From: Austropuccinia psidii
Lineage: Eukaryota; Basidiomycota; Pucciniomycetes; Pucciniales; Sphaerophragmiaceae
DNA length: 64,000 nt
Assembly (NCBI GenBank): GCA_023105745.1
Contig: JALGQZ010000009.1
Location: 44,049,967-44,113,966 of the forward strand
Reading direction: 5' to 3'
Both the position numbers and the translations under genes were made by a program. Positions 1 to 13,172 of the stretch are shown piece by piece. Each line of letters starts with the position of its first letter. Within the stretch, counting starts at the first letter, position 1. Under the pieces are notes generated by a model that was not told the DNA's origin, made no database searches, and was given only the letters and a program-made list of their open reading frames with translations.

Positions 1-1
1 T

Positions 2-3000
2 GCAAGATTACATTCTTTGTTTGAGAAATCTGCAAAAAGATGGTATTATGGCATAAGACAAACAAATGGTAAAAATACCTGGTCTTGGTGGAAACAAGAA
101 ATAATCACCAAGTGGGCAAATGATGCCTGGAGGTATAAGATAGAAAATGCATTTGAAAACTCTTTCTTTGACCCAGAGAAAGATAAACCTTTAACTTGGT
201 TCCTAAAACAAGTTGAAAGGCTTAATGCACTGTACCCAGAAATGTCACAGAAGATGGTGCATATGAAAATACTTAAAAAATGTGGAGGGGAACTAGAACA
301 TGCCCTAAGAAGCAGGTGTATAGAACCATGCTCCACAGAAGAGTATATAAATGCACTAGAAGATATAGTGACAAGAACAAAAATTGGCAGGACTTGGAAA
401 AAATTGGACATTAAAAGCCCAAATAAACCATTTATCAAGAAAGACAAATCAAAAGAATCCTTCAAACCCAATACATCCAACAATAATGAGCAAAGAAAAT
501 GCCATAAATGTGGAGGTATTGGACACTTAGCCAATAATTGCCTTAAAAAAGCAAAGATTAATGAAATTGTGGAAACAGAAAACCACAATGACAAAGAAGA
601 AGAATCTGACTCTGAAAAAGAGACAGAAGAATCAGAAAGCTCTGAAAGTGATGAAATCAATATAATTAATGCACAAATTAATAATATTGACATAATTTAT
701 GAAGTACTGGATGTTAACTCAAACTTGCCACAAGTTGGAACATCTGACACAAATCTGACAAACATACAAGATGCCAAAATGTATAGAACCAAACCTGCAA
801 GAGGAATGGGATATACAGCTGGAAAATCAAGTATTAGTATTGTTATGGTTGATAACCAAGAAGGAAAGGTTAACTTAGATACAGGAGCATATTGCACCTG
901 TGTTGGCAAAAATTATTTAAAAACCATTGTCCCAGACTGGCAAGAAAAACTTATGCCAATACAAGGTGTCAAATTTAGTAGTGCAAGTGAGAGCATGAAG
1001 CCCCTTGGAATAATTGATTTAACACTAATTTTTCCTCATCCCTCACAATGTGTCAGAATCAAAGTAGAGTTTGTAGTAATGGACAACTGTACTAGTAATC
1101 ATTTCATACTTGGAAATGACTACTTATCAATCTATGGTATAGATATCTCCAACCAAAAGGATAGATATTTTACCATAGGAGATAATAAAAGACAAAAGTT
1201 TGGATTCTTAAATAACAAAAAACAAATCACAGTTATTAAGAATGAGGAAAAAATTCCAGAAAAAGAACTTTTTATATCTGAACAACTCAAAGAGGCAGAA
1301 TTCAATCAAGAATTAACAGAAAGAATGAAAGAAAAATTGATTGACCTCTTATTTAAGTATAAAAATGCCTTTGCAACTGACAAAGAGCCACTAGGTGCCA
1401 TAATTGGACATGAAGTGGATATAATTCTTAATGTAGAAAAACCTTACCCACCTTTATTAAGAAGACCTGCTTATCCAGCCAGTCCAAGAGCTAGAGAAGC
1501 CCTAGAGGTGCACATTAAAGAATTAATGGACCTTGGAGTATTAAGAAAGGTTGGACATAATGAGCAAGTAGAAGTTACTACACCTGTCATTATAACTTGG
1601 CATAATGGAAAATCAAGGATGGTAGGAGACTTCAGAGCCCTGAATACCTATACCATTCCAGACAGATATCCAATACCCAGAATCCATGAGACATTGACCC
1701 AATTGTCACAAGCTAAGTTCATCACAGCTATGGATGCTCTTAAGGGTTTTCATCAAAATGTCTTAACAGACAATGCCAAGAAACTACTAAGAATAATAGT
1801 CCATTGTGGAATTTTTGAATACCTAAGAATGCCATTTGGGATAAAAAATGCACCTTCCCATTATCAAAGAATGATGAATACCATATTTCCTGAAGAATTA
1901 TCAGAAGGATGGTTAATAATCTACATTGATGATATCATAGTTTGCTCAGAAACTTGGGAAAATCACCTGACAAGACTAGAAAGAGTACTACAGAAAATAG
2001 TCCAAGTAAATATGAAAATTTCATTGAAAAAGTGTCATTTTGCATATAGTGAATTGAAAGCCCTAGGACATGTAGTATCTGGACTTAGTCTAGGCATAGA
2101 CAAAAATAAAGTAGCAGCAGTACTACTTAAACCAATGCCTCAAACTAAAAAAGAAATGCAATCATTTCTAGGATTTGCTGGTTACTATAGACAGCATATA
2201 AAGGACTTTGCAAAGATTGCTAAATCCTTGTATAAGCTATGTGACCAACAAACAGTCTATGAGATGACAGAAGAAAGAGTCAAGGCATATGAAGAATTGA
2301 AAAATTCTTTAACAAATGCCCCATTTCTTCTAATGCCAGACTGGAAAATACCTTTCAAACTGTACATTGATGCTTGTGGAGAAGGACTAGGTGCTGCACT
2401 TCACCAAACACAAATTATCAATGATAAACCAGTGGAAGGACCAATTTGTTTCATTTCAAGGCAGATAAAGCCAACAGAAGCAAGGTATGGAGCAAGCCAA
2501 ATGGAATGCTTATGCCTAGTGTGGGCTTTAGAAAAGCTGCATTATTATTTGGATGGCACAGTATTTGATGTAATCACAGACTGTAATGCTGTGAAATCAC
2601 TATTAAATATGAAGACTCCAAATAGACATATGCTGAGATGGCAAATTGCTATCCAAGAATATAGGGGAAATATGACTATTGTTCATAAATCTGGAAATAT
2701 TCATAAAAATGCAGATGGTCTTAGCAGATGGGCTCTAGCAAATACCCCTGACAATCCAGCATGGGTACCACAAGAAGAGCACCATATAGAAGGAATATGT
2801 GTTACAGACATTGGCACAGAATTCTTTAACCAAGTTAAAGAAAGCTATAAGACAGACAAAAATTGCCATATCTTAAGCCAACTTCTAATGAAAGACTGCA
2901 AAGATCCATCACTTTCATCAAAACTAGATGAAATATGGAAAAAAGCATATGATGAAGGAAGATTCCACCTCCTTGATGGAATCCTTTACCATAGAACAAA

Positions 3001-4366
3001 ACACACATGTGTTATGGCCTTAACAGACAGAACACTAATAAACACTATTTTACATGAGTGTCATGATAGTGTTGCATCTGGACATCTCTCAGAAGATAGG
3101 ACACTAGAGAGGGTGAAAACCTGCTCTTGGTGGCCAAATTGGAAGAAAGATGTTGCAGAGTACTGCCAAACCTGTGACAGATGCCAAAAAGCCAACAGAG
3201 CCACAGGAAAGAAATTTGGAATGATGATCCAAATCCAAGAACCAAAATCCCCATGGGAAATAGTTCATATGGATTGGGTAACAGCCTTACCTCCAGGAGG
3301 AGACAGGAGTTATAATGCATGCCTAGTGCTAGTTGACAGATACAGCAAAACTCCCATGTTCTTACCATGTCATAAAGATGACACAGCTATGGATACAGCC
3401 ATAATGATATGGAATAAAGTCATTAGCCATACAGGCTTATTCCAAAATATTATAAGTGACAGAGACCCAAAGTTCACTTCAGCATTATGGACAAATCTCC
3501 ATAACCTGTTTGGGACAAAGTTATCATTCTCAACAGCTTATCATCCTCAAACTGATGGTTTAGCAGAAAGAATGATACAGACCCTAGAGGACATGATCAG
3601 AAGATTCTGTGCTTATGGGCTAGAATTCAAAGATTCTGATGGTTTTACCCATGATTGGTGTACACTAATACCAGCACTTGAATTGGCATATAAGACATCA
3701 ATCCATTCTTCTACTGGCAAAACACCAGCAATGCTAGAGAAAGGTTGGAATCCAAGACTTCCTTATTATACCCTCAAAAAGGACTTAGTGGATATACATC
3801 CAACAGCAAGCAGCTTCAAGATAATGCTTGACAAAGCAAGACACCATGCAAACAGATGCATGCAAGATTCTTTTAAATATGCAAAAGAAAGATGGGATAA
3901 AAGTCATAAGCCACCTGATTTCAAAATAGGGGACTTGGTTTTAGTATCAACCCTTAATTTCAATAACATAAAAGGCCCAAAGAAATTGAAAGATTCCTTT
4001 GCAGGACCATTTATGATAAAAGCACTTCATGGACCCAATGCTGTGCAATTGGAACTCACAGGTGAACTAATGAACAAACACCCAACTTTCCCTGTAAGTC
4101 TGATAAAACCTTACAGTTCAAGTGACAAAGAGTTATTTCCACTAAGAAATAAACCCCCACTTGAGATTCCCCCCTTGGAAGAAGGAGAGGAAAAGAAAAT
4201 AGTAAAAGTCCTTAAAGAAAGAAGGACAAGAAACAAAAAAGAAAGAGAATACCTTGTAAGGTATAAGAATTCAACTCAAGAAGATGAATGGCTACTTGAG
4301 AAAGATATAACAAATGCTGATAAACTACTAAGAAGGTTCAGACATGAAAGAAAACCTGAAAAATAA
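2..4366 (+). CDS. Gag-Pol polyprotein of Ty3 copy A (5' truncated by window edge)
   Basis: This is the open reading frame of the first copy, entered about 480 codons in; it matches copy B codon for codon from the first full codon at position 2. In order it encodes the rest of the capsid-like Gag domain, a CX2CX4HX4C zinc knuckle (about 500-540), an aspartic protease with DTGA (about 877-888), reverse transcriptase with YIDDI (about 1922-1936), RNase H, an integrase with HHCC zinc-binding region and D,D-35-E core, and a C-terminal chromodomain (about 4196-4345). No frameshift or stop separates Gag from Pol, so it would be made as one fusion. It differs from copy B by about six amino acids (for example V/L in ILNxEKP and Y/D in LPYxTLK). 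Particles would assemble in the cytoplasm and the integrase would act in the nucleus. Confidence 0.95.
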   Translation, partial: ARLHSLFEKSAKRWYYGIRQTNGKNTWSWWKQEIITKWANDAWRYKIENAFENSFFDPEKDKPLTWFLKQVERLNALYPEMSQKMVHMKILKKCGGELEHALRSRCIEPCSTEEYINALEDIVTRTKIGRTWKKLDIKSPNKPFIKKDKSKESFKPNTSNNNEQRKCHKCGGIGHLANNCLKKAKINEIVETENHNDKEEESDSEKETEESESSESDEINIINAQINNIDIIYEVLDVNSNLPQVGTSDTNLTNIQDAKMYRTKPARGMGYTAGKSSISIVMVDNQEGKVNLDTGAYCTCVGKNYLKTIVPDWQEKLMPIQGVKFSSASESMKPLGIIDLTLIFPHPSQCVRIKVEFVVMDNCTSNHFILGNDYLSIYGIDISNQKDRYFTIGDNKRQKFGFLNNKKQITVIKNEEKIPEKELFISEQLKEAEFNQELTERMKEKLIDLLFKYKNAFATDKEPLGAIIGHEVDIILNVEKPYPPLLRRPAYPASPRAREALEVHIKELMDLGVLRKVGHNEQVEVTTPVIITWHNGKSRMVGDFRALNTYTIPDRYPIPRIHETLTQLSQAKFITAMDALKGFHQNVLTDNAKKLLRIIVHCGIFEYLRMPFGIKNAPSHYQRMMNTIFPEELSEGWLIIYIDDIIVCSETWENHLTRLERVLQKIVQVNMKISLKKCHFAYSELKALGHVVSGLSLGIDKNKVAAVLLKPMPQTKKEMQSFLGFAGYYRQHIKDFAKIAKSLYKLCDQQTVYEMTEERVKAYEELKNSLTNAPFLLMPDWKIPFKLYIDACGEGLGAALHQTQIINDKPVEGPICFISRQIKPTEARYGASQMECLCLVWALEKLHYYLDGTVFDVITDCNAVKSLLNMKTPNRHMLRWQIAIQEYRGNMTIVHKSGNIHKNADGLSRWALANTPDNPAWVPQEEHHIEGICVTDIGTEFFNQVKESYKTDKNCHILSQLLMKDCKDPSLSSKLDEIWKKAYDEGRFHLLDGILYHRTKHTCVMALTDRTLINTILHECHDSVASGHLSEDRTLERVKTCSWWPNWKKDVAEYCQTCDRCQKANRATGKKFGMMIQIQEPKSPWEIVHMDWVTALPPGGDRSYNACLVLVDRYSKTPMFLPCHKDDTAMDTAIMIWNKVISHTGLFQNIISDRDPKFTSALWTNLHNLFGTKLSFSTAYHPQTDGLAERMIQTLEDMIRRFCAYGLEFKDSDGFTHDWCTLIPALELAYKTSIHSSTGKTPAMLEKGWNPRLPYYTLKKDLVDIHPTASSFKIMLDKARHHANRCMQDSFKYAKERWDKSHKPPDFKIGDLVLVSTLNFNNIKGPKKLKDSFAGPFMIKALHGPNAVQLELTGELMNKHPTFPVSLIKPYSSSDKELFPLRNKPPLEIPPLEEGEEKKIVKVLKERRTRNKKEREYLVRYKNSTQEDEWLLEKDITNADKLLRRFRHERKPEK

Positions 4367-4470
4367 AAAAGTTAAGCATTATTGAGCTTCAAGACTAACA
4401 AAGTCTATTGAAGAGGTAGGACAGTGGATGATACCCTAATCACATATATCAGATTGTGGTACAATCTTTT

Positions 4471-4484
4471 TTGGTGGTAGGGAA
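4471..4484 (+). other. Polypurine tract of copy A
   Basis: The purine-rich stretch TTGGTGGTAGGGAA lies directly against the first base of the LTR (TG at 4485). In LTR elements this tract resists RNase H and primes plus-strand DNA synthesis. The identical tract precedes the second LTR. Confidence 0.75.
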
Positions 4485-6514
4485 TGTGAGCCTTTGAGAT
4501 ATGACCACATACCCAATAAGGTCACAAAAAATACTCAGAATAATTATACCTTTAATATAATTATATTAAAATTAATTAGAATAATTATACACTAAAAATA
4601 ATTACTCAAATATACAAAAAATACCATAAATTGGTACTAAAATTGGTTTAACTTAAAAACCAATGAATGAACATGTGAAATAAATTATACCATTGGATTC
4701 CCCATGGAAAAATACACATATACCATTTTTATGGCATATCTGTAAAGCCAATATTTAAGGAATTATAAGGTACAATACCTTATAAAAACCATAAAAACTT
4801 ATTTATCTCAGAACCTAATGAAACAACATGTGCAATAAATTGTACCAGTGGATTCCCCACAAAAATCCACATATAAAACAATTAATAAGCTAATTCCCAA
4901 AATCAATACTTAAGGAATTATCCTGAATATATGCACTTTTTTGGTCAACGCATAAATTCAGTGATCATAGCTAATATCTTCTAAACTATACATGCTAGAA
5001 TGATGAACCAAAAATGAAGTTACCACGTAATTACTGTAAGAACACAGATATGAACTTTATTTTGCAAATTATAAACAAGGTTAAGACTTATGAGGAAATA
5101 TTGATAAAAATCAACAGAGCTGTTGACCACTTTGTTGTGAAAGTAGTCCAAACTTAAAAAAAAGTATGCAGTTGGATTCTCCTAGTTCATTCGTGAAGAA
5201 TGATGTAATTTTTATTATTAAATTCAGGGTATAACCCTCTGAAATCAAGGTTTGAAGTTTAAAATATTGAATTTCGACAGAAAAGATGAGTTACAAGAAA
5301 AATCATCAAACTTAGAGTTTTGATGATGTAATGAAAAGCTCTTGGCAGCATAATAAGGTTATGTCAGGCTATCAGAATTCACTCTCTGAATTGCTGTAGC
5401 GTGAAAACCTTAAAAGTTATTGAGGATCAAAGTTTGAGCTTAAATTGAGCTGTTATGATCACATACTGTAACCTTAAATTAAGTTTAACAGTCTTAATAG
5501 TGATAAAATTGGTGAATACTATTAGTTTATGATTAAAACTATTAAAATCCACGAAATTTGGGGTTCTGCCAAGCCTCTGATGTCATCACAATTAGAGTTA
5601 TAGTGATAACTCTAAATAATGGTGTAATAATGATGTAATATGGTTTGATCATGATGTAATCACCCTCAAACCTTAAAATATTGATCAATTCCAGTGGATA
5701 TGATCAGTACACGTCTACTAGAAGCCTGTTGGACTCTAGGAGGGAGGTATTTACTATAAATAGAGCTCTTTTTACTCTGTTTTCCCCTCAGACGCATCAA
5801 AAACATTAAATCAATTAAATCAAAGGTAATTTCTTTATTCTTTATATATAAAACTGTTATATTATTAAAGACCAAAGACCACCTTGCTATAATCATCTAT
5901 TTTGACGTGATTAAATCATTTATTTAATTGTTTTTGTTAAAAATCTCTCTAAAAACTCTTTTCCATGTGAAATCAAGAAATTTAGTAATTTTCTTTATTT
6001 TTTATTGTAAATACAATTTGAAAAAGTTGTATTATATTCTTTTGGCGTAAAATATCTCAAAATTATTATTTTAAGTGTTAAAAGTAGGTTATTTCATCTT
6101 ATTATAATAATTTCTCTCTTATTATTACTCTTAATAATTCTTAATTAATATAAATAGTATTTATATTAATATATAACTTTAATATTAGTAATATTATTGT
6201 TATTAATTGTTTTTTATTTATAAAAAACAGTTTTTTACGCCTTTATTATTTGTTGGTAACAATAATAAAGAGCTTTATAATATATTAATTATTTTATATT
6301 AATATATAATTTATAATATTATAATTTCATATAATATTAATTTATATTATTATATTTATTTAATAATATAATATTTTTACGCCATAATAATAATATTTCT
6401 TTATTATTATTATTATTATTTTAATCTTATTTACTTTAATTATAAGGACATTCAGAGTACAATAAGTAATAAATTAGTAATTTTTTACTTATTGTTTCAT
6501 AGTCAAACCTTACA
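4485..6514 (+). repeat. Shared LTR between Ty3 copies A and B (2030 bp)
   Basis: The repeat runs from TGTGAGCC to CTTACA and serves both as 3' LTR of copy A and 5' LTR of copy B. Against the LTR at 13173-15199 I count nine substitutions and one ATT-unit difference in the A+T microsatellite near 6410, roughly 0.45% divergence. A TATA box (TATAAATAG, 5755-5763) about 1.27 kb in marks the probable U3 promoter, with a CT-rich stretch just downstream. The last 700 bp are extremely AT-rich with ATT and TTA runs. The terminal TG...CA and the ending TTTCATAG..AAACCTTACA recur in the other LTRs of this window. Confidence 0.95.
5755..5763 (+). promoter_or_regulatory. TATA box in LTR U3
   Basis: TATAAATAG stands in the only moderately GC-containing part of the LTR and is followed by a CT-rich segment with TTTTCCCCTCAG. 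It is the likely polymerase II promoter of copy B, and the same motif is at 14443-14451 in the downstream LTR. The start site was not determined. Confidence 0.6.
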
Positions 6515-6532
6515 TTTGGGGGCCTGGCCGTG
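6515..6532 (+). other. Primer-binding site of copy B
   Basis: Immediately after the LTR end comes TTTGGGGGCCTGGCCGTG. A TGG-starting site one or a few bases past the LTR is typical of tRNA-primed elements; the complementary tRNA 3' end would read GGCCAGGCCCCCA. Nearly the same string follows the LTRs ending at 24081 and 27697, which supports function. I cannot name the tRNA. Confidence 0.75.
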
Positions 6533-7030
6533 ATATTTACTTAAAAGACCTTTAAAAAGATTCTAATTGGGTTTATCCAATAATAAATTATATTTATAAT
6601 CATAAAATTATATAATAATTTTATATTTTATTGATTTTAAAAGCTATTGAGGCATTTGGAAAGCAATTGTACTGTCTTACACGTGGTTTTTCACATCCTT
6701 AGACTTGCAAGAACTTTCTTTGAGTGACTCTAGTGATTAAAAAAGATAATTTATAAATTAAAAATAATTTTTATTATAATTTAATTTTATAAGAATCATA
6801 TTCATTTTTTATTTTATTCTTTAAAAATAAAAATATACATAAAAAATATTAAAAAATATTAAAAACCAATAAAAAAAGTTATTTTTATTCATTTTTATTC
6901 ATTTTTATTCATTTCTTTATTTATTTCATTTTTTTTAAGATATAAAAGCAATTTCTACGTGGAAAATTGCCATATCTTGCCAAAAATAACACTTCTTATA
7001 AAAAGACTTATATTTATTTGTCTTTTTTAG

Positions 7031-7180
7031 TGTTTGAAGATAACCCAACAGAAGACAACCAAGCTACTGTTGAGAGATTGGTGGAAGAAACTTGTCAAAG
7101 TTCTCCAACACCAGTTATCACCAAAAGAAAGAAAGCTAAGAAATTAGACTTTCCAGGGCCCACCATTCAAGACTCTGAAG
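7031..7180 (+). other. Putative internal leader exon upstream of gag (copy B)
   Basis: A 150-nt segment is preceded by a pyrimidine-rich acceptor (TCTTTTTTAG) and followed by a donor (GAAG then GTGAGC). Its frame is open and encodes an acidic stretch with QSSPTPVITKRKK and FPGPTIQDSE. Homologous segments occur at 24476-24634 (159 nt) and 28232-28339 (108 nt) in diverged relatives. All three have lengths divisible by three, begin and end in the same codon phase, and carry plausible splice borders. Splicing to the conserved acceptor CCATCCAATCAG ending at 7295 would join it in frame to Gag; splicing to TACCAG ending at 7266 would join it to the +1 frame instead. The upstream partner exon was not identified. 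Splicing is inferred, not shown. Confidence 0.5.
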
Positions 7181-7255
7181 GTGAGCACCTCTTTTTAAAT
7201 TGCCATAAAAGAATTTTATTCTAAAAATACTTTTATTTTTTCTTATTCTTTAATT

Positions 7256-10200
7256 ATGACTACCAGAAGAGGTTCCCAATACTCCATCCAATCAGATGGA
7301 GCTGGACTCAGAAGTAGAATTGATCCCTCAAAAGGGAAAAGAAAGGGCAATATCCCCAGTGGAACAGAATCCACACAAGGAAGTGCCTTATCCCAAAGGC
7401 AAGTCCCAGAAATGCCCATGATATCTGAGCCTGAATTGGAACTAAGTATGAGTAACTCAAACAGGTACAAATCACATTCAGAGGGCTCAAATAGACATCT
7501 ACATGAGCCAGTACAAGCAGTATTACACAGTATACAAGGACAAAGACTGGGAAATGCTGCCTCAAATACACCAAGGAGTGATGAACTCCTGGCACATCCT
7601 GAAAAAGTTCCTCAAAGAGGAGGAGATAGTGAGATACTCCAATGGATGGAATCCACTGTCATCCAAACCTCATATCAAAAAAATCAAGGATTATCATGCC
7701 AAAAAGAGGGAGGCAACCAAGGAAGAAGCCCCAGTAGCTTCTACCAGCAAGCCTCAAGCCAACCCACTTCCCCAAGAAGGGAAGAAGAACAAGAAAAAGC
7801 ATTGGAGGAAACCATATTCCCCAAGCTACAGAATCCCAAGAATCCAAAAGGATGCCATGGACAATGTTTTCAACATGGCCAGAACCTTGATGGAATTCAA
7901 GGACAAGGAAGAGCAAAGAATGAGACAACCTCATTTCCCAAAGAAATAACCTTGTCCAAAGATGTTGTAAATACTTTAACAGAAATTAAAAATAGTATAT
8001 TACCTCTAAAAGAAATTAAAGACAGTTTATTATCACTACAAGAAATAAATAACAATTTATCTTCTTTAACAAAAATTGTTGTACAAAACAAGAAAGAAAT
8101 TGACAACATTAAGTTTATTGTTGAAAATAATAAACCAAAAAATTTAATTGACAATACTCAAAAATTAATACAAGGACAACAAGAATTGTATAAATACATA
8201 AAAGATATCAAAGATAAGACTTTGACAATCAATTATGATGTGAGTATTGACAATCTTACAGAAAAATTAAATAAATTAAGTATTTCTGTAGAAAAATTTG
8301 AAGAAAAGACTTCATCACACCAAAAATTACTTTTGGACCATGTGGAAAAAGGTGATGAAGCAAGAATGCATCTGAAAGATGATATTCAAAGTGAAATAAG
8401 GCTTATTACAGAAAAAATGGATAAAATTAATGAGGCTAATTTAAATATGCCAAAGTTATCAACACCATTTTCTCATATAAGAAGCCCTATTAAAACAAAA
8501 GAGGAATTGTCAAATCCTTTCATAACAGACTTGAGTCACCAAGATAATAACCAAGTCTTAATGAAGGAAGCACCTCAACTGAAAGAATGGCCAACATTCA
8601 CAGGAGAAGGTGAATATGACCACATGTCATTCATTAAAACAATTGACATGTTACAAGAAGATTATGCCATACCAGATGAATTAATCACTGCAAGATTACA
8701 TTCTTTGTTTGAGAAATCTGCAAAAAGATGGTATTATGGCATAAGACAAACAAATGGTAAAAATACCTGGTCTTGGTGGAAACAAGAAATAATCACCAAG
8801 TGGGCAAATGATGCCTGGAGGTATAAGATAGAAAATGCATTTGAAAACTCTTTCTTTGACCCAGAGAAAGATAAACCTTTAACTTGGTTCCTAAAACAAG
8901 TTGAAAGGCTTAATGCACTGTACCCAGAAATGTCACAGAAGATGGTGCATATGAAAATACTTAAAAAATGTGGAGGGGAACTAGAACATGCCCTAAGAAG
9001 CAGGTGTATAGAACCATGCTCCACAGAAGAGTATATAAATGCACTAGAAGATATAATGACAAGAACAAAAATTGGCAGGACTTGGAAAAAATTGGACATT
9101 AAAAGCCCAAATAAACCATTTATCAAGAAAGACAAATCAAAAGAATCCTTCAAACCCAATACATCCAACAATAATGAGCAAAGAAAATGCCATAAATGTG
9201 GAGGTATTGGACACTTAGCCAATAATTGCCTTAAAAAAGCAAAGATTAATGAAATTGTGGAAACAGAAAACCACAATGACAAAGAAGAAGAATCTGACTC
9301 TGAAAAAGAGACAGAAGAATCAGAAAGCTCTGAAAGTGATGAAATCAATATAATTAATGCACAAATTAATAATATTGATATAATTTATGAAGTACTGGAT
9401 GTTAACTCAAACTTGCCACAAGTTGGAACATCTGACACAAATCTGACAAACATACAAGATGCCAAAATGTATAGAACCAAACCTGCAAGAGGAATGGGAT
9501 ATACAGCTGGAAAATCAAGTATTAGTATTGTTATGGTTGATAACCAAGAAGGAAAGGTTAACTTAGATACAGGAGCATATTGCACCTGTGTTGGCAAAAA
9601 TTATTTAAAAACCATTGTCCCAGACTGGCAAGAAAAACTTATGCCAATACAAGGTGTCAAATTTAGTAGTGCAAGTGAGAGCATGAAGCCCCTTGGAATA
9701 ATTGATTTAACACTAATTTTTCCTCATCCCTCACAATGTGTCAGAATCAAAGTAGAGTTTGTAGTAATGGACAACTGTACTAGTAATCATTTCATACTTG
9801 GAAATGACTACTTATCAATCTATGGTATAGATATCTCCAACCAAAAGGATAGATATTTTACCATAGGAGATAATAAAAGACAAAAGTTTGGATTCTTAAA
9901 TAACAAAAAACAAATCACAGTTATTAAGAATGAGGAAAAAATTCCAGAAAAAGAACTTTTTATATCTGAACAACTCAAAGAGGCAGAATTCAATCAAGAA
10001 TTAACAGAAAGAATGAAAGAAAAATTGATTGACCTCTTATTTAAGTATAAAAATGCCTTTGCAACTGACAAAGAGCCACTAGGTGCCATAATTGGACATG
10101 AAGTGGATATAATTCTTAATTTAGAAAAACCTTACCCACCTTTATTAAGAAGACCTGCTTATCCAGCCAGTCCAAGAGCTAGAGAAGCCCTAGAGGTGCA

Positions 10201-13054
10201 CATTAAAGAATTAATGGACCTTGGAGTATTAAGAAAGGTTGGACATAATGAGCAAGTAGAAGTTACTACACCTGTCATTATAACTTGGCATAATGGAAAA
10301 TCAAGGATGGTAGGAGACTTCAGAGCCCTGAATATCTATACCATTCCAGACAGATATCCAATACCCAGAATCCATGAGACATTGACCCAATTGTCACAAG
10401 CTAAGTTCATCACAGCTATGGATGCTCTTAAGGGTTTTCATCAAAATGTCTTAACAGACAATGCCAAGAAACTACTAAGAATAATAGTCCATTGTGGAAT
10501 TTTTGAATACCTAAGAATGCCATTTGGGATAAAAAATGCACCTTCCCATTATCAAAGAATGATGAATACCATATTTCCTGAAGAATTATCAGAAGGATGG
10601 TTAATAATCTACATTGATGATATCATAGTTTGCTCAGAAACTTGGGAAAATCACCTGACAAGACTAGAAAGAGTACTACAGAAAATAGTCCAAGTAAATA
10701 TGAAAATTTCATTGAAAAAGTGTCATTTTGCATATAGTGAATTGAAAGCCCTAGGACATGTAGTATCTGGACTTAGTCTAGGCATAGACAAAAATAAAGT
10801 AGCAGCAGTACTACTTAAACCAATGCCTCAAACTAAAAAAGAAATGCAATCATTTCTAGGATTTGCTGGTTACTATAGACAGCATATAAAGGACTTTGCA
10901 AAGATTGCTAAATCCTTGTATAAGCTATGTGACCAACAAACAGTCTATGAGATGACAGAAGAAAGAGTCAAGGCATATGAAGAATTGAAAAATTCTTTAA
11001 CAAATGCCCCATTTCTTCTAATGCCAGACTGGAAAATACCTTTCAAACTGTACATTGATGCTTGTGGAGAAGGACTAGGTGCTGCACTTCACCAAACACA
11101 AATTATCAATGATAAACCAGTGGAAGGACCAATTTGTTTCATTTCAAGGCAGATAAAGCCAACAGAAGCAAGGTATGGAGCAAGCCAAATGGAATGCTTA
11201 TGCCTAGTGTGGGCTTTAGAAAAGCTGCATTATTATTTGGATGGCACAGTATTTGATGTAATCACAGACTGTAATGCTGTGAAATCACTATTAAATATGA
11301 AGACTCCAAATAGACATATGCTGAGATGGCAAATTGCTATCCAAGAATATAGGGGAAATATGACTATTGTTCATAAATCTGGAAATATTCATAAAAATGC
11401 AGATGGTCTTAGCAGATGGGCTCTAGCAAATACCCCTGACAATCCAGCATGGGTACCACAAGAAGAGCACCATATAGAAGGAATATGTGTTACAGACATT
11501 GGCACAGAATTCTTTAACCAAGTTAAAGAAAGCTATAAGACAGACAAAAATTGCCATATCTTAAGCCAACTTCTAATGAAAGACTGCAAAGATCCATCAC
11601 TTTCATCAAAACTAGATGAAATATGGAAAAAAGCATATGATGAAGGAAGATTCCACCTCCTTGATGGAATCCTTTACCATAGAACAAAACACACATGTGT
11701 TATGGCCTTAACAGACAGAACACTAATAAACACTATTTTACATGAGTGTCATGATAGTGTTGCATCTGGACATCTCTCAGAAGATAGGACACTAGAGAGG
11801 GTGAAAACCTGCTCTTGGTGGCCAAATTGGAAGAAAGATGTTGCAGAGTACTGCAAAACCTGTGACAGATGCCAAAAAGCCAATAGAGCCACAGGAAAGA
11901 AATTTGGAATGATGATCCAAATCCAAGAACCAAAATCCCCATGGGAAATAGTTCATATGGATTGGGTAACAGCCTTACCTCCAGGAGGAGACAGGAGTTA
12001 TAATGCATGCCTAGTGCTAGTTGACAGATACAGCAAAACTCCCATGTTCTTACCATGTCATAAAGATGACACAGCTATGGATACAGCCATAATGATATGG
12101 AATAAAGTCATTAGCCATACAGGCTTATTCCAAAATATTATAAGTGACAGAGACCCAAAGTTCACTTCAGCATTATGGACAAATCTCCATAACCTGTTTG
12201 GGACAAAGTTATCATTCTCAACAGCTTATCATCCTCAAACTGATGGTTTAGCAGAAAGAATGATACAGACCCTAGAGGACATGATCAGAAGATTCTGTGC
12301 TTATGGGCTAGAATTCAAAGATTCTGATGGTTTTACCCATGATTGGTGTACACTAATACCAGCACTTGAATTGGCATATAAGACATCAATCCATTCTTCT
12401 ACTGGCAAAACACCAGCAATGCTAGAGAAAGGTTGGAATCCAAGACTTCCTTATGATACCCTCAAAAAGGACTTAGTGGATATACATCCAACAGCAAGCA
12501 GCTTCAAGATAATGCTTGACAAAGCAAGACACCATGCAAACAGATGCATGCAAGATTCTTTTAAATATGCAAAAGAAAGATGGGATAAAAGTCATAAGCC
12601 ACCTGATTTCAAAATAGGGGACTTGGTTTTAGTATCAACCCTTAATTTCAATAACATAAAAGGCCCAAAGAAATTGAAAGATTCCTTTGCAGGACCATTT
12701 ATGATAAAAGCACTTCATGGACCCAATGCTGTGCAATTGGAACTCACAGGTGAACTAATGAACCAACACCCAACTTTCCCTGTAAGTCTGATAAAACCTT
12801 ACAGTTCAAGTGACAAAGAGTTATTTCCACTAAGAAATAAACCCCCACTTGAGATTCCCCCCTTGGAAGAAGGAGAGGAAAAGAAAATAGTAAAAGTCCT
12901 TAAAGAAAGAAGGACAAGAAACAAAAAAGAAAGAGAATACCTTGTAAGGTATAAGAATTCAACTCAAGAAGATGAATGGCTACTTGAGAAAGATATAACA
13001 AATGCTGATAAACTACTAAGAAGGTTCAGACATGAAAGAAAACCTGAAAAATAA
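7256..13054 (+). CDS. Complete Gag-Pol polyprotein of Ty3 copy B (1932 aa)
   Basis: This single uninterrupted frame contains everything needed for retrotransposition. Approximate residues: low-complexity N-terminus with a predicted coiled-coil-like stretch (230-390); capsid-like Gag domain (444-640); zinc knuckle [14 protein letters not shown] (645-658); acidic linker; aspartic protease with LDTGAYC (about 770); reverse transcriptase with YIDDI (about 1118); RNase H with [10 protein letters not shown] (about 1266); integrase zinc region H..H..CxxC (1495-1540); integrase catalytic D about 1567, D about 1629 and E about 1665; chromodomain (1876-1925) with YLVRY and EDEWL. The chromodomain of chromoviruses directs integration to marked chromatin. 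The ATG at 7256 is the first in frame, but conserved splice signals suggest a spliced start may exist. No broken catalytic residue is seen. Confidence 0.96.
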   Translation: MTTRRGSQYSIQSDGAGLRSRIDPSKGKRKGNIPSGTESTQGSALSQRQVPEMPMISEPELELSMSNSNRYKSHSEGSNRHLHEPVQAVLHSIQGQRLGNAASNTPRSDELLAHPEKVPQRGGDSEILQWMESTVIQTSYQKNQGLSCQKEGGNQGRSPSSFYQQASSQPTSPRREEEQEKALEETIFPKLQNPKNPKGCHGQCFQHGQNLDGIQGQGRAKNETTSFPKEITLSKDVVNTLTEIKNSILPLKEIKDSLLSLQEINNNLSSLTKIVVQNKKEIDNIKFIVENNKPKNLIDNTQKLIQGQQELYKYIKDIKDKTLTINYDVSIDNLTEKLNKLSISVEKFEEKTSSHQKLLLDHVEKGDEARMHLKDDIQSEIRLITEKMDKINEANLNMPKLSTPFSHIRSPIKTKEELSNPFITDLSHQDNNQVLMKEAPQLKEWPTFTGEGEYDHMSFIKTIDMLQEDYAIPDELITARLHSLFEKSAKRWYYGIRQTNGKNTWSWWKQEIITKWANDAWRYKIENAFENSFFDPEKDKPLTWFLKQVERLNALYPEMSQKMVHMKILKKCGGELEHALRSRCIEPCSTEEYINALEDIMTRTKIGRTWKKLDIKSPNKPFIKKDKSKESFKPNTSNNNEQRKCHKCGGIGHLANNCLKKAKINEIVETENHNDKEEESDSEKETEESESSESDEINIINAQINNIDIIYEVLDVNSNLPQVGTSDTNLTNIQDAKMYRTKPARGMGYTAGKSSISIVMVDNQEGKVNLDTGAYCTCVGKNYLKTIVPDWQEKLMPIQGVKFSSASESMKPLGIIDLTLIFPHPSQCVRIKVEFVVMDNCTSNHFILGNDYLSIYGIDISNQKDRYFTIGDNKRQKFGFLNNKKQITVIKNEEKIPEKELFISEQLKEAEFNQELTERMKEKLIDLLFKYKNAFATDKEPLGAIIGHEVDIILNLEKPYPPLLRRPAYPASPRAREALEVHIKELMDLGVLRKVGHNEQVEVTTPVIITWHNGKSRMVGDFRALNIYTIPDRYPIPRIHETLTQLSQAKFITAMDALKGFHQNVLTDNAKKLLRIIVHCGIFEYLRMPFGIKNAPSHYQRMMNTIFPEELSEGWLIIYIDDIIVCSETWENHLTRLERVLQKIVQVNMKISLKKCHFAYSELKALGHVVSGLSLGIDKNKVAAVLLKPMPQTKKEMQSFLGFAGYYRQHIKDFAKIAKSLYKLCDQQTVYEMTEERVKAYEELKNSLTNAPFLLMPDWKIPFKLYIDACGEGLGAALHQTQIINDKPVEGPICFISRQIKPTEARYGASQMECLCLVWALEKLHYYLDGTVFDVITDCNAVKSLLNMKTPNRHMLRWQIAIQEYRGNMTIVHKSGNIHKNADGLSRWALANTPDNPAWVPQEEHHIEGICVTDIGTEFFNQVKESYKTDKNCHILSQLLMKDCKDPSLSSKLDEIWKKAYDEGRFHLLDGILYHRTKHTCVMALTDRTLINTILHECHDSVASGHLSEDRTLERVKTCSWWPNWKKDVAEYCKTCDRCQKANRATGKKFGMMIQIQEPKSPWEIVHMDWVTALPPGGDRSYNACLVLVDRYSKTPMFLPCHKDDTAMDTAIMIWNKVISHTGLFQNIISDRDPKFTSALWTNLHNLFGTKLSFSTAYHPQTDGLAERMIQTLEDMIRRFCAYGLEFKDSDGFTHDWCTLIPALELAYKTSIHSSTGKTPAMLEKGWNPRLPYDTLKKDLVDIHPTASSFKIMLDKARHHANRCMQDSFKYAKERWDKSHKPPDFKIGDLVLVSTLNFNNIKGPKKLKDSFAGPFMIKALHGPNAVQLELTGELMNQHPTFPVSLIKPYSSSDKELFPLRNKPPLEIPPLEEGEEKKIVKVLKERRTRNKKEREYLVRYKNSTQEDEWLLEKDITNADKLLRRFRHERKPEK
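7503..7949 (+). CDS. Overlapping +1-frame ORF inside gag 5' region (148 aa)
   Basis: This frame overlaps the Gag-Pol frame completely and ends in FPKK-stop. It is not simply a shadow. In the diverged old element at 29041-29163 the corresponding frame keeps [14 protein letters not shown]...EE and the same FPKK-stop ending, and by eye it is better conserved there than the Gag frame over the same DNA. The product is basic and Lys-rich, with a helical [10 protein letters not shown] segment, and has no domain I recognise. It may be a separate small Gag-like or nucleic-acid-binding protein. How it is expressed is unclear; the leader exon can be spliced into this frame, but an in-frame TGA near 7419 intervenes unless another intron removes it. 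Confidence 0.5.
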   Translation: MSQYKQYYTVYKDKDWEMLPQIHQGVMNSWHILKKFLKEEEIVRYSNGWNPLSSKPHIKKIKDYHAKKREATKEEAPVASTSKPQANPLPQEGKKNKKKHWRKPYSPSYRIPRIQKDAMDNVFNMARTLMEFKDKEEQRMRQPHFPKK

Positions 13055-13158
13055 AAAAGTTAAGCATTATTGAGCTTCAAGACTAACAAAGTCTATTGAA
13101 GAGGTAGGACAGTGGATGATACCCTAATCACATATATCAGATTGTGGTACAATCTTTT

Positions 13159-13172
13159 TTGGTGGTAGGGAA
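13159..13172 (+). other. Polypurine tract of copy B
   Basis: TTGGTGGTAGGGAA directly precedes the terminal LTR, identical to the tract at 4471-4484. Confidence 0.75.

Noticed and set aside
46..693. Minus-strand 215-codon frame (also copied at 8734-9348)
   Set aside because: Antisense shadow of the Gag frame, Ser/Leu-rich because the sense strand is Lys/Glu-rich.
3045..3368. Minus-strand 107-codon frame (also 11733-12056)
   Set aside because: Antisense shadow of the integrase region.
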